A stretch of 64,000 bases of DNA from Streptococcus oralis subsp. tigurinus AZ_3a (GCA_000344275.1 AORU01000010.1:1-64000), one strand, 5' to 3'. Shown: positions 8,560 to 17,303, counted from the first letter of the stretch. Made by a program: numbers and translations. The notes: generated by a model from the letters alone, not told the origin.

Positions 8560-8640
8560 ATCACTACCTTTATCACTACCTTTAAACTTTAAAGCTCTAC
8601 AATCCTTGATAATATAGGGGATATAGGTCAATTATTTAAC
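8560..8640. other. Right end of the mobile element (candidate att region)
   Basis: Two tandem 12-bp copies of ATCACTACCTTT (8560-8571 and 8572-8583) follow the integrase stop; such repeats can be integrase arm sites. I found no convincing matching core near the left end (1960-2120), so the exact attachment site is not defined. Confidence 0.3.
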
Positions 8641-8672
8641 CCTTACAGAAGTTAAATAAGCACACCTAACTC

Positions 8673-8696
8673 AAAACGCCTTACTGGGCGTTTTTT
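8673..8696 (+). terminator. Intrinsic terminator
   Basis: AAACGCC (8674-8680) pairs with GGCGTTT, followed by T6. It lies between the integrase and the HXXEE gene and insulates the element from downstream core genes. Confidence 0.7.
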
Positions 8697-8737
8697 GCTT
8701 TATTGGTTAGCGATTTATAGCCCTTCAGGAGAGATTT

Positions 8738-9256
8738 ATGGCATTTTATCTTTGGATGTTCCCTCTACTTTTTATCTTTCACGATATGGAAGAAATTATC
8801 GGTCTTGTCCCTTGGATTCATCTCAACGAAACCTTGCTGGCTCAAAAGGCTCCAGCTATTCTCAAGATTCACAAAGGAATTACAACAGAGGGATTTGCCC
8901 TTGCTGTTTTTGAGGAGTTTATTCTTGTCTTATCCATCACTTTATTAGCGTATTTTACTCATTCTAGAGCGCTCAAATTAGTTTGGTTAGGGGGATTTGT
9001 GGCCTTTGCGCTTCATCTCTTGCTCCATATCGGACAATCAATCCTTCTTCGCAAGTATATTCCTGCTCTCATCACTTCTATCCTTTGTTTTCCTATCAGT
9101 GCTTATTTGATTATAGACATCGTGCATTTATGGCAGGTTTCGACTAGTGAATTTTTCCTATTTTCACTGGTTGGCTCAGGCATCGTCGTCATCAATCTCC
9201 TCTTTGCTCTCTGGCTCGGGAAAAAATATTCCGTCTGGCTTGCCCATAACCATTAA
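8738..9256 (+). CDS. HXXEE-domain membrane protein
   Basis: A 172-residue integral membrane protein with about five hydrophobic helices. The family signature is HDMEE near residue 15, plus a second acidic pair (FEEF) near residue 65 and HLLLHIGQ near residue 107. AGGAGAG precedes the ATG. The function of HXXEE proteins is unknown; conserved His/Glu suggest metal binding or membrane catalysis, but this is inference. A second family member lies at 59556-60065. It converges on rpsD. Confidence 0.7.
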   Translation: MAFYLWMFPLLFIFHDMEEIIGLVPWIHLNETLLAQKAPAILKIHKGITTEGFALAVFEEFILVLSITLLAYFTHSRALKLVWLGGFVAFALHLLLHIGQSILLRKYIPALITSILCFPISAYLIIDIVHLWQVSTSEFFLFSLVGSGIVVINLLFALWLGKKYSVWLAHNH

Positions 9257-9259
9257 CAA

Positions 9260-9293
9260 AAGTTCCTTGCAATTTCATTTTGCAGGGAATTTT
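9260..9293 (+). terminator. Terminator after HXXEE gene
   Basis: AAGTTCC-TTGCAA pairs with TTGCAGGGAATT, followed by a T run on the plus strand. Confidence 0.6.
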
Positions 9294-9343
9294 TTATCCT
9301 CCTTCACAGTTAAGAAGTGTTCTATGGTTTTTTAAGACAAAGC

Positions 9344-9367
9344 AAAAAGCCCACTGTTGTAGGCTTT
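9344..9367 (-). terminator. rpsD terminator
   Basis: On the minus strand AAAGCC and GGGCTTTTT form a short stem followed by T's, 20 bp after the rpsD stop. Confidence 0.55.
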
Positions 9368-9387
9368 CTGTAAGATATTTCTTAAAA

Positions 9388-9999
9388 TTAAAGCATTTTG
9401 TTGTAGAATTCAACGACAAGTGCTTCGTTGATTTCTGGGTTGATTTCGTCGCGTTCTGGCAAGCGAGTCAATGAACCTTCCAATTTTTCAGCGTCGAATG
9501 ATACGAATGCTGGACGTCCAAGAGTAGCTTCTACTGCTTCAAGGATTGCTGGAACTTTCAATGATTTTTCACGAACTGAGATCACTTGACCTGGAGTTAC
9601 GCGGTATGATGGGATATCAACGCGTTTTCCGTCAACAAGGATGTGACCGTGGTTTACGAATTGACGAGCTTGACGACGAGTAGTCGCAAGGCCAAGACGG
9701 TAGACAACGTTATCCAAACGACGTTCCAAAAGAAGCATGAAGTTGAAACCTAGGATTCCACCTTTGATTTTTGTAGCTTGTACGAACAAGTTACGGAATT
9801 GTTTTTCACCTACACCGTAAGTGAAACGAAGTTTTTGTTTTTCAGCCAATTGCAAACCGTATTCTGACAATTTAGAACGGTTGTTTGGTCCGTGTTGTCC
9901 TGGTACGTAGTTACGACGTGCCAATTCTTTACCTGTACCTGTAAGTGAAAGGCCAAGGCGACGAGCTTGTTTCCAAGATGGTCCTGTATAACGTGACAT
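9388..9999 (-). CDS. rpsD: 30S ribosomal protein S4
   Basis: A 203-residue protein matching bacterial S4 in length and sequence: [23 protein letters not shown]..., the S4 RNA-binding domain [20 protein letters not shown] near residue 95, and C-terminal [17 protein letters not shown]. It nucleates assembly of the 30S body and in Firmicutes represses its own translation through its leader RNA. Monocistronic, with a GGAGG ribosome site and a leader of about 150 bases. Confidence 0.98.
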   Translation of the reverse strand: MSRYTGPSWKQARRLGLSLTGTGKELARRNYVPGQHGPNNRSKLSEYGLQLAEKQKLRFTYGVGEKQFRNLFVQATKIKGGILGFNFMLLLERRLDNVVYRLGLATTRRQARQFVNHGHILVDGKRVDIPSYRVTPGQVISVREKSLKVPAILEAVEATLGRPAFVSFDAEKLEGSLTRLPERDEINPEINEALVVEFYNKML

Positions 10000-10158
10000 G
10001 TGTATGTCCTCCTGATATAAATAATATTTCGGTGGAAATAGTCACTTAGAAAGCCCTGATTCGTGCAGATGCCCTTCGCCTAAACAGCCAAGGTTACTTG
10101 TCATAAGACACCTGTTGACGAGCTTCATGCTTTCCTGCTGCTATTTCACACAAAGGCT
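10000..10158 (-). promoter_or_regulatory. rpsD 5' leader, probable S4 autoregulatory RNA
   Basis: About 150 transcribed bases separate the promoter from the rpsD ATG. The leader is GC-richer than flanking intergenic DNA and can fold. Firmicute rpsD genes commonly carry an S4-binding leader (known); the exact structure was not derived here. Confidence 0.5.
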
Positions 10159-10187
10159 ATTGTACCATGAAAAGCTAGATTTGTAAA
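10159..10187 (-). promoter_or_regulatory. rpsD promoter
   Basis: Minus strand TTTACA (10182-10187), 17-bp spacer, TACAAT (10159-10164). Confidence 0.75.
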
Positions 10188-10201
10188 GGGATTTTACAGC
10201 T

Positions 10202-11236
10202 TTATTTCAAATTGAGGCTGAATGTAAACTTGCTTCCTAAGCCATATTGACTTTCTGCTGTGATTTCGCCACCAAGCTGATGGGCTAGTTCTCGTGCAAT
10301 CGCAAGTCCTAATCCATGTCCACCTGTCTTCATATTGCGCGAAGTTTCTACACGATAAAGTCGTTTAAAGATCTTTTCCAAATCCTCAGGATGAATCCCC
10401 TGACCCTCGTCTTTCACACTGATTGTCAGCTCTTGTTCTGTTAATTGGGCAAGAACCTCGATTCTGGTTCCTGGTTCTGAATATTTAAAGGCATTGTTTA
10501 ACAAATTGACCAGAATACGAGAAAGTTTGTCAGAATGGCTCTTGATTTTCGCCGACTCAGGTGATACTTGAATGTAAACATCCCGCTCCTCTTGTTCAAT
10601 CTGGAGTTGAAATTCACTCATTGACTCAATCAGCAATTGATCTAAAAAGACCTCTTCGACTTCTTCATCAGCAGTATCTTGAGGTTGTGTGTTAAGAGTC
10701 AAAACATCCAATTCCTCCACTAGCTTATTTAGACGCTCAGTTTGCCGACCAATCGTGGTTAAGTAGTGGAGCCGCTCCTCTTCCTTGATCACTCCATCTA
10801 GAATTCCCTCCACAGTAACCTGAATGGAGGTAATGGGAGTTTTAATATCGTGAGAGAGCTGCGCAATCATCATTCTCTTTTCTTGCTCGCTCTCATCAAG
10901 TGATTGAAAGGTAGCCTGCAAATTGTGGGACATGTCATTAAAAGCCTGGCCGAGCTCTTGAAATTCTAATGGTCCTTTGGTTTCAATTTCTGTGCTGAAA
11001 TCCTTGCTGGCTATATCCTGAGCTTGTTTTTTCAAATGTTTCAGAGAAGAGAACACAGGCGACAAAAGAAAGATGCTCACTGCAGCGCCAATGAAACTAG
11101 CAATCAAGGTCATTCCAACTAGAAAGTAAACTTCACTTTTCTCGATCAACATTCGTTGGACTGCCCAGAAAACGACCAAAATCGTTAGTAGAGTCGACAC
11201 TAGATACCCCACTAGAATATAGTTTTTTAATTTCAT
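10202..11236 (-). CDS. Sensor histidine kinase of TCS08 type
   Basis: A 344-residue kinase: two N-terminal membrane helices (about 7-29 and 37-58) with almost no extracellular loop, a HAMP linker, the phosphoacceptor box LSHDIKTPITS near residue 130, the N box NLLNNAFKYSE, and glycine-rich DEGQGI and GHGLGLA motifs. The short sensor resembles intramembrane-sensing kinases of cell-envelope systems such as SaeS. It overlaps its response regulator by 4 bp. In pneumococcus the equivalent HK08 sits beside pavB and influences adhesin expression (known). The ligand is unknown. Confidence 0.85.
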   Translation of the reverse strand: MKLKNYILVGYLVSTLLTILVVFWAVQRMLIEKSEVYFLVGMTLIASFIGAAVSIFLLSPVFSSLKHLKKQAQDIASKDFSTEIETKGPLEFQELGQAFNDMSHNLQATFQSLDESEQEKRMMIAQLSHDIKTPITSIQVTVEGILDGVIKEEERLHYLTTIGRQTERLNKLVEELDVLTLNTQPQDTADEEVEEVFLDQLLIESMSEFQLQIEQEERDVYIQVSPESAKIKSHSDKLSRILVNLLNNAFKYSEPGTRIEVLAQLTEQELTISVKDEGQGIHPEDLEKIFKRLYRVETSRNMKTGGHGLGLAIARELAHQLGGEITAESQYGLGSKFTFSLNLK

Positions 11237-11931
11237 TTTCTACCTCTTGGTTTTTCCATCTTATAGCCCAAACCCCAGACAGTTTTGATAGCAGGAGCAT
11301 TTGAATTTGTATACTTGGTCAACTCTTGCCTCAAAGCATGGATATGAACATTGAGTGTATTGGTATCATCCACATAGTCCTCTTGCCATACCTTCTCGTA
11401 AAGTTCCGTCTTTGAAAAGACTCTCTCAGGATTGCTGGCTAATACCCATAGAAGTTCAAAGGATTTTACTGTCAATTCCAAAGGTTGATCCCCAATGCGA
11501 ACCTCATGAGTCACATGGTTGATTACCAAGTCACCAAACTCGATCTGTTCTGTCTCTCCTCCACGGCTAAGGCGACGCAAGATATTATTTACTCTTAAAA
11601 CCAATTCGCGTGGGCTAAAGGGTTTGACTATAAAATCATCTGCTCCCAAACTTAATCCATAAATCTTATCCTGTTCGCTTGTCTTAGCAGTTGTAAAGAG
11701 GAAGGGTTGATCCGGAGCGATGTACTGAACTTCACTGATAAAATCATAACCGTCCATATTGGGCATCATGATATCTGTGATAATGAGGTCGATAGATTTT
11801 TTTCTGAAAAGTTCTAATCCCTCCTTACCATCATGGGCGACCAAAACATCGTAACCTGCCTGTATAAGATAGCGGTTTTGAATATCTAGAATATCTATCT
11901 CATCATCAACCAGCAAAATTGTCTTTTTCAT
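11233..11931 (-). CDS. OmpR-family response regulator of TCS08 type
   Basis: A 232-residue regulator: receiver domain with acidic pocket VDDE, phosphorylatable Asp in DLIITDIMMP (about residue 53) and KPF switch Lys, then a winged-helix DNA-binding domain ending in KTVWGLGYKMEK. It is cotranscribed with the downstream kinase (ATGA overlap). A perfect 11-bp-arm dyad directly upstream suggests autoregulation. The adjacent adhesin gene is its likely target, as described for pneumococcal TCS08. Confidence 0.87.
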   Translation of the reverse strand: MKKTILLVDDEIDILDIQNRYLIQAGYDVLVAHDGKEGLELFRKKSIDLIITDIMMPNMDGYDFISEVQYIAPDQPFLFTTAKTSEQDKIYGLSLGADDFIVKPFSPRELVLRVNNILRRLSRGGETEQIEFGDLVINHVTHEVRIGDQPLELTVKSFELLWVLASNPERVFSKTELYEKVWQEDYVDDTNTLNVHIHALRQELTKYTNSNAPAIKTVWGLGYKMEKPRGRK

Positions 11932-11953
11932 CTGACACTCCTTCGATAAAAAC

Positions 11954-11981
11954 AGTGTTATACTTGCTTTAGTATAACACT
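11954..11981. promoter_or_regulatory. Perfect dyad overlapping the response-regulator promoter
   Basis: AGTGTTATACT (11954-11964) and AGTATAACACT (11971-11981) are perfect inverted repeats separated by 6 bp. The minus-strand TATACT inside it could serve as the -10 of the TCS operon, so a bound dimer would control initiation. No T run follows, so a terminator role is less likely. Confidence 0.55.
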
Positions 11982-12011
11982 ATTTTCTCTAATGTTTAAG
12001 TGATTTGAATC

Positions 12012-13652
12012 TTAATCTTCTCGTTTACTTGTCAAACCCAAAAGTCCAACAAGACCTGCCAAGGCTAGACCAAAGATACCAAGGCCAGCTGTAGCCGTTT
12101 TAGCTTCCCCAGTATTTGGTAGCATCGCTTTATTATCTTTTTTCATCATATTAGCCATTGGGCTAGAAGCTGGTTGATCTACTTTCATATCTGACATATG
12201 GTGATTTGTACCCATCATACCCTCAGTCGTACCTGTAGAGCCTGTTCCAGAAGGCTTCGTATTCATCTGACCTTGTTGAGATGGTATTGTCGCCATTTCT
12301 TTTCCACGAAGTTGAATCGTTACTTGACGAGTAGCAATCAGATTGGTCAAATCAGGTTTGCCATCTTTAGAACCATACACTTTGACAGTAGCTTGGTAAG
12401 TGTGAGTGCCATTGGCTCGAAGTTGATCCAGCAAGGCCTGACCATCTTTGCCAACCGTATTGCCATTCAAATCCACTTCGTAGAAATATTGGCCTTTAGC
12501 CAAGCCTTCAAGGGGCAATAGTGCTGGGTTCTTCGCTGTTCCATTGTCTGACCATGGAGCTTTGTCTGAAGCTTTTAACAAGAGGCGAGTCAACATACCA
12601 TCTCCACCAAAAGCTTCGTACGGAATAACTTGGTTGACACCAGCCAAGAAAGGTCCAGGAACCTTAGCCTTATCAAGGTAGCTAGCTGGAACATCAATCA
12701 TGTCTTTGACATTGTTAACAACAGACTCTTTAACCTGATTTGGTGTGGTTAAGCCATTCAAATTAACAGTCAAATCTTTAGTTGCTACCAGATTAGTTAA
12801 GTCAGGTTTGCCGTCTTTTGCACCGTACACTTTGATGGTAGCCTTATAACTTTGAGTGCCGTTTTGTTTTAAAAGATCAAGCAACTCTTTATCTGATTTT
12901 CCTTGAGTGCCTGCTAAATCCACTTCATAGAAGTAAAGGCCTTTGCCCAATTTCTCTACCGGTGGGAGAGCAGAATTTTTAGCTGATCCGTTGTCTGACC
13001 ATGGGGCTTTATCTGAGGATTTTAACAAGAGGCGAGTCAACATACCATCTCCACCAAAAGCTTCGTATGGAATGACTTGATTGACACCGGCTGTAAATGG
13101 TCCTGGGAAATTGGCTTTGTCAAGGTAGCTAGCTGGGACATCTACTGTATCTTTGGTGTTGTCAGCCACACCTTTTTGCACTTCAGCTGGGGTAGTCGCT
13201 GGTTGCGATTCACTGGCTTCACGGTCTTGTCCAGAAACTGTAGACGCAGGACTTTCCACAGGTTTAACTGCATCTTCTGTTTGTTTCTTAGAATCTGGCT
13301 TTGCTTGCATTTCTTCTTTTGGTGCTACTACCGGGTCTTTAGCAGTTGCGTCCGCTTTTTCTGAAGAGCTTGTCGTATCCACACTTGCTTTAGGTGCTGG
13401 AACAGACTGTTCTGAAGGAAGAGCTACATCGACTGCTTTTTTTAGAACATCTGCTGGTAAGTCGCTCTTTTCACTCACCGAAACAGCGTCTGGAACGACT
13501 TGGGCAGGAGTCGGATTGACGACATCAGCACGTGCAGAACTTGGTTGACCAACTAGGACAAAGAAGCTACTAGCCACAACAACTGAAGCAACACCGACAC
13601 TGAGACGGCGAATTGACCAACGAGTATATCTCTGATTTGGATTGAATTTCAT
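12012..13652 (-). CDS. pavB: PavB-like cell-wall-anchored SSURE adhesin
   Basis: A 546-residue surface protein. It has a long YSIRK-like signal (RWSIRRLSVGVASVVV, residues 11-26) and an Ala/Pro/Ser/Lys-rich region to about 155. Two SSURE repeats follow (about 161-300 and 311-450), sharing VPASYLDKA, NQVIPYEAFGGDGMLTRLLL and DGKPDLTNL. Last come a short linker, LPNTG at 511-515, a hydrophobic helix and SKRED. The family binds fibronectin and plasminogen and promotes colonization. Characterised PavB proteins usually have more repeats, so this is a short allele. The linker (463-510) is unusually rich in Met and His. It sits next to its likely regulator. Confidence 0.88.
   Translation of the reverse strand: MKFNPNQRYTRWSIRRLSVGVASVVVASSFFVLVGQPSSARADVVNPTPAQVVPDAVSVSEKSDLPADVLKKAVDVALPSEQSVPAPKASVDTTSSSEKADATAKDPVVAPKEEMQAKPDSKKQTEDAVKPVESPASTVSGQDREASESQPATTPAEVQKGVADNTKDTVDVPASYLDKANFPGPFTAGVNQVIPYEAFGGDGMLTRLLLKSSDKAPWSDNGSAKNSALPPVEKLGKGLYFYEVDLAGTQGKSDKELLDLLKQNGTQSYKATIKVYGAKDGKPDLTNLVATKDLTVNLNGLTTPNQVKESVVNNVKDMIDVPASYLDKAKVPGPFLAGVNQVIPYEAFGGDGMLTRLLLKASDKAPWSDNGTAKNPALLPLEGLAKGQYFYEVDLNGNTVGKDGQALLDQLRANGTHTYQATVKVYGSKDGKPDLTNLIATRQVTIQLRGKEMATIPSQQGQMNTKPSGTGSTGTTEGMMGTNHHMSDMKVDQPASSPMANMMKKDNKAMLPNTGEAKTATAGLGIFGLALAGLVGLLGLTSKRED
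12303..12722 (-). repeat. SSURE repeat 2 coding segment
   Basis: Encodes residues 311-450. It shares long identical DNA tracts with the copy at 12753-13172, especially over the PYEAFGGDGMLTRLLL segment, making this a recombination-prone tandem repeat. Confidence 0.8.
12753..13172 (-). repeat. SSURE repeat 1 coding segment
   Basis: Encodes residues 161-300, the first of the two tandem adhesin repeats. Confidence 0.8.
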
Positions 13653-13689
13653 AGGATTCTCCTTAGAGTTTTCTTTTTTTGATGACTCT

Positions 13690-13747
13690 AGTATAATCTC
13701 CTAAAATTAAAAAGGATTAAGAAAAAGTTAAAATTTTTCTTAAATCC
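13690..13747 (-). terminator. trkHA terminator overlapping the pavB promoter region
   Basis: On the minus strand GGATTTAAGAAAAA pairs with TTTTTCTTAATCC around a 7-base loop (13714-13747) and is followed by TTTTT, an intrinsic terminator for trkA. Its distal arm overlaps where the pavB -35 would lie; TATACT at 13690-13695 is the probable pavB -10. The dyad may also be a regulator site. Confidence 0.6.
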
Positions 13748-13806
13748 CTCTTATAAAATACTTATATTAACTCAATAGTTATTGGAAAAAAGCAGCCCTC
13801 CCTCTT

Positions 13807-14472
13807 CTACTCACTCAGCTCTGTTAGAGTATCCAAATGTTGGTTATTAATCACCGCCATGATATAGGCGCCTGACCGTAAAAGGTCATCGGGACCGAAT
13901 TGAACATCTAGAGGGGCATTTTCATAGTCACGAAATCCAAGTACATTGAGATTGTATCGTCCACGTAAATCTAGCTGGCTAAGGCTTTCCCCCGCCCAAG
14001 ATTGGGGGATTCTCATCTCGACAATTGAAACATTCTTGTCCAACTGAAAGACATCTACGCTGTTATGGAAGAGAATTCTCTGCGCTAACGAACGTCCCAT
14101 TTCAAATTCCGGTGAGATGACCGAGTCCGCACCAATTTTCTCCAGTACCTTTTTGGCCATGTGACTTTTTACCTTGGCAATGACGGTCGGCACCCCTAGA
14201 CTTTTACAGTGCATGACTGCAAGAACACTGGATTCTAGATTTTCCCCCGTTGCGACAACCACGGTATCGCAGGTGTCAATCCCCGCTGACAGAAGGAGTT
14301 CTTCATCCGTGATATCCCCAACTACCCCACGCGCCAGCACGGGTTCAAATTGATTAATGCGCTCCTCGTGGTCATCAATAGCAATGATATTCATATGATG
14401 CTTGGCAAGAGCAGCCAAAACACTACTCCCAAAAATTCCCAAGCCTAAAATTCCAATTGTCCGATCTGACAT
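13807..14472 (-). CDS. trkA: TrkA/KtrA-type potassium-channel gating subunit (CabP-like)
   Basis: A 221-residue cytoplasmic RCK protein: Rossmann motif GILGLGIFGSSVLAAL (residues 8-23), acidic ribose-binding AIDDHEE, then a C-terminal RCK_C domain (about 140-221). It forms a gating ring under the TrkH channel and binds nucleotide. The pneumococcal orthologue CabP binds cyclic di-AMP, which lowers K+ uptake (known). It follows trkH by 13 bp in one operon. Confidence 0.9.
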   Translation of the reverse strand: MSDRTIGILGLGIFGSSVLAALAKHHMNIIAIDDHEERINQFEPVLARGVVGDITDEELLLSAGIDTCDTVVVATGENLESSVLAVMHCKSLGVPTVIAKVKSHMAKKVLEKIGADSVISPEFEMGRSLAQRILFHNSVDVFQLDKNVSIVEMRIPQSWAGESLSQLDLRGRYNLNVLGFRDYENAPLDVQFGPDDLLRSGAYIMAVINNQHLDTLTELSE

Positions 14473-14485
14473 CGTTCTTCCTTTC

Positions 14486-15865
14486 TTATCCGATAGTGAT
14501 ATCTGCTTTCATATAATGAATCAAATCTTTCTTGTCTGGCTGGTATTCTGCTAAACTGACCAGTAGTGTCAAGGGACCAATACGGCCGATAAACATCAAC
14601 AACATAACGATGCTGAGAGCTAACTTGCCTAACTCTGGTGTTAAATTCGCCGTCACTCCAACTGTCGCAAGGGCTGAAATGGTCTCAAACATGAGGTAGA
14701 TAAAGCGCGGATTTCCTTCTGCTGTTATCCCTAGCAGAATCAAGCCCAACAAGAAGGTTAGCAAGAAGATAATAAAGACACTAAAAGATTTTTGCACGGT
14801 TCGAGGTTCAATAGTTCTCCGAGCCACATTGGCATGAGGCAAGCCCAATAGTTCGCTACGAGCGAAGGCTAACAAGACAAAGAAGGTAGTAATCTTGAGT
14901 CCCCCTGCTGTCCCTCCAGGCGCCCCACCCAGAAACATCTGCAAGATGTAAATCAGCAAGGTGACCGGTCGAGCCTGGGTGTAATCAATAGAGGCAAAAC
15001 CTGCAGTTCTCATACTGACAGTCTGGAAAAAGCTAACCAGCAGTTTCTCTGGGACGCTGAGATTCCCAATCGTCCCTGAATTATTCCACTCAATCAAAAG
15101 GGTTGATACCGTTCCAAAGAATAAAATTCCCGCTGTTAAAAAGAGAACCAGCTTAGTATGAAAGCGAAGACGGCGTTTTTTCTTTTTCCCAAACTGGGTC
15201 GCTAGGTCAAACCAGACCATAAATCCTAGACCACCCGTTATAATCAATCCTGCAATCACTAAATTTATCAAAGGGTCCGTCTGAAAGACTGCCAAACTCG
15301 TACTTCCAAAATTATCAAATCCAGCATTACAAAAAGCTGAAATAGCCAAAAAGATAGAGGTTAACATCCCTCGCCCCCATCCAAATTCAGGAATGAAGCG
15401 GAAACTCAGGAGAAAGGCGCCGAGCCCTTCTACCAGAAAAGTCGTCAAAAAGATCGATCGGATGAAGTCCTTTAAGGACTGGGTTTCCCCAAAACTAAAA
15501 CTTTCTTGAATAGTCTCACGGCTACGAAGACTGAGCTTTTGTTTCCCTTGGATATAAAAGATTCCAATAAAGGTCATAAGCCCCAAACCACCGATCTGGA
15601 TTAAGAGCATACAGATCAATTGACCCCAGATATTATAAGTAGAGGCCACCGGCTGGGTGAAGAGCCCTGTCACACAGACCATGGACACTGTCGTAAAGAG
15701 ATGGTCAAAGTAGGTCGCTTGTGACGTTGTTGCTTGCACAAAGGGAAGGTTTAAAAGGAGCGAACCCAAGAAGATAACTAAGGCAAAACTTAAAAAGATG
15801 CGACGAGCTGGTGATAATCGAACCAGCGTCGTCTTGATTTTTTCCAAAAAAGGTTTGAATAACAT
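14486..15865 (-). CDS. trkH: TrkH/KtrB-type potassium uptake channel
   Basis: A 459-residue polytopic membrane protein with four membrane-pore-membrane repeats; filter-like glycines are visible in SMVCVTGLF, SAFCNAGFDNFG, VSMRTAGFAS and SALATVGVTANL. It moves K+ (possibly with Na+) inward together with the RCK subunit encoded next. The start at 15865 gives the typical MLFKPF...SPARRIFLSF N-terminus. Confidence 0.92.
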   Translation of the reverse strand: MLFKPFLEKIKTTLVRLSPARRIFLSFALVIFLGSLLLNLPFVQATTSQATYFDHLFTTVSMVCVTGLFTQPVASTYNIWGQLICMLLIQIGGLGLMTFIGIFYIQGKQKLSLRSRETIQESFSFGETQSLKDFIRSIFLTTFLVEGLGAFLLSFRFIPEFGWGRGMLTSIFLAISAFCNAGFDNFGSTSLAVFQTDPLINLVIAGLIITGGLGFMVWFDLATQFGKKKKRRLRFHTKLVLFLTAGILFFGTVSTLLIEWNNSGTIGNLSVPEKLLVSFFQTVSMRTAGFASIDYTQARPVTLLIYILQMFLGGAPGGTAGGLKITTFFVLLAFARSELLGLPHANVARRTIEPRTVQKSFSVFIIFLLTFLLGLILLGITAEGNPRFIYLMFETISALATVGVTANLTPELGKLALSIVMLLMFIGRIGPLTLLVSLAEYQPDKKDLIHYMKADITIG

Positions 15866-15898
15866 AGCTACATTGTACCATAAAAACAGTAAGAGTAC

Positions 15899-16663
15899 TC
15901 ACATGTGGTGCACAATAGCAAGACAGAGTTCAAGCGCCTTATCAAAAGCTTCCGAACCCCAGTCACGACTGTCGTAGTTATCTAGATCCGCCAGGGAATC
16001 TGCGGTAAAGAGCAGTTCTCCCCAGACAACTTCACGTAGCTGAGCTACTGCCACAAGAGCAGAGCACTCCATCTCCACAACAGCACAGCCTTCTTCCTTG
16101 CGATAGGCAATCTTTTCAGCTGTCTCTCGGTAAAAACCATCTGTCGTCCAGGTCATAACTTCCTCATAGGGAATGCCTCTTTGTTCCAAGACTTGCTCAA
16201 TGGCAGAGATAGCCTCAATCTGTATCTCCATATAACGAGAAGGTGCTACATAGTGGTAGCTAGTCCCCTCGTCTCGCAGAGCCCGAACAGGGATGAGAAA
16301 GGCATTCTCCTCTATATCGGCTAGGACGCCACAGGTACCAGTAGAGATGATTTGCTCCACACCATAGCCAATCAACCAATCCATAAACTGGGCCGCTGGG
16401 GCAGACCCAACGGGCGCCTGGGCCAGACAGATCTCCTCGCCTTTGTAGTTGACGACATAGACTGGATAAGTCTTGGTGGCCGAAACGAACTCACCAATAC
16501 AGTCCGCTCCTACTTCCTGAGCATAGCGGTCAATCTCCTCCTCCAAAAACGCATAGATACACTTCTTTGGCAACTTTAAGTCCAATCCCTCATGTGTTGG
16601 CATAAGGACCGCCTGAGGATTGTCATCAAACTCTAAAATGGGAATCGCATGTTTCTGAATCAT
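15899..16663 (-). CDS. Nucleoside phosphorylase (PNP/UDP family)
   Basis: A 254-residue protein with the PNP_UDP_1 fold: GSAPAAQFMDWLIGYGVEQIISTGTCGVL around residues 80-110 and the substrate-binding EMECSALVAVAQL near residue 197. The family phosphorolyses nucleosides to free base and ribose-1-phosphate; the substrate (uridine or purine) is not evident. A strong GGAGGTG ribosome site precedes the ATG. It lies upstream of trkH in the same direction. Confidence 0.85.
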   Translation of the reverse strand: MIQKHAIPILEFDDNPQAVLMPTHEGLDLKLPKKCIYAFLEEEIDRYAQEVGADCIGEFVSATKTYPVYVVNYKGEEICLAQAPVGSAPAAQFMDWLIGYGVEQIISTGTCGVLADIEENAFLIPVRALRDEGTSYHYVAPSRYMEIQIEAISAIEQVLEQRGIPYEEVMTWTTDGFYRETAEKIAYRKEEGCAVVEMECSALVAVAQLREVVWGELLFTADSLADLDNYDSRDWGSEAFDKALELCLAIVHHM

Positions 16664-16846
16664 AGCCCACCTCCTCTAATTTTGTACTATTGTATCAAAA
16701 GCTGACGGAGTGTCAAGGAGGAAGCTGATGCACTGGGAGTAAAAACAATACAATCGCAACTTTTTGACAGATACTCTTCTTAATGGTACCATGGACTTGC
16801 TTAAAAATTCGATGAAATAAGCATATAAGAGAACACCACCTGTTGT

Positions 16847-16900
16847 GTACCGCACCCTAAAAGTTAGATTTTTTCTGTCTAACTTTTTGGGGTACAGTAC
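16847..16900. mobile_element. IS3-like insertion-sequence end remnant (facing inverted repeats)
   Basis: GTACCGCACCCTAAAAGTTAGA (16847-16868, 22 bases; one mismatch region) faces TCTAACTTTTTGGGGTACAG (from 16878) as near-perfect inverted repeats only 9 bp apart. This resembles both ends of an IS861-like element with the interior lost. No transposase remains. Confidence 0.5.
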
Positions 16901-17000
16901 ATTGATGTGGGAGGTCTATTTTAGTCATAAGCTCTGCCACATTTTCACCAAGCTCTAATCCAAGCTGAATATATTCCTGTGGGTGATTATATCTGCGAGG
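16857..17000 (-). pseudogene. Gene remnant running into the IS scar
   Basis: A minus-strand open stretch of 47 codons reads RYNHPQEYIQLGLELGENV then AELMTKIDLPHQ, and continues through the IS end to a stop at 16857. It has no start and looks coding. The parent gene is not recognised. Confidence 0.4.
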
Positions 17001-17303
17001 TCATCCAGGAGCAGCACCGCGATATGTTCATCCGGATGCAAGTTCAGATATAGGGATAAAAACGTCTAGACGTAATCAACCTAATTAATTTTCAAATAAT
17101 AGTTCAGCAACCAACCTCAGAAATTTTCAGACAAATCCTTTATCCTAATATATTCTAGAAAGCAACTATCATAAGGATTATCTGGATTAAGAAGCATCCT
17201 TCTAATAAGTCCAACAAGATAGCCGCCATCTTCACCTTAAGTATATTTTGAGATTCTCAAAAATGATAGAAACAATTTCCTAAAAGCAGAAAATAGAATA
17301 ATA
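17001..17303. other. Gene-poor stretch with decayed sequence
   Basis: About 300 bp without a supported gene between the remnant and the hsdR terminator. Short coding-like fragments are visible in several frames but none is continuous. It marks one border of the restriction-modification island. Confidence 0.4.

Noticed and set aside
17100..17300. Small gene upstream of the hsdR terminator
   Set aside because: No continuous frame with a start; only scattered coding-like fragments.
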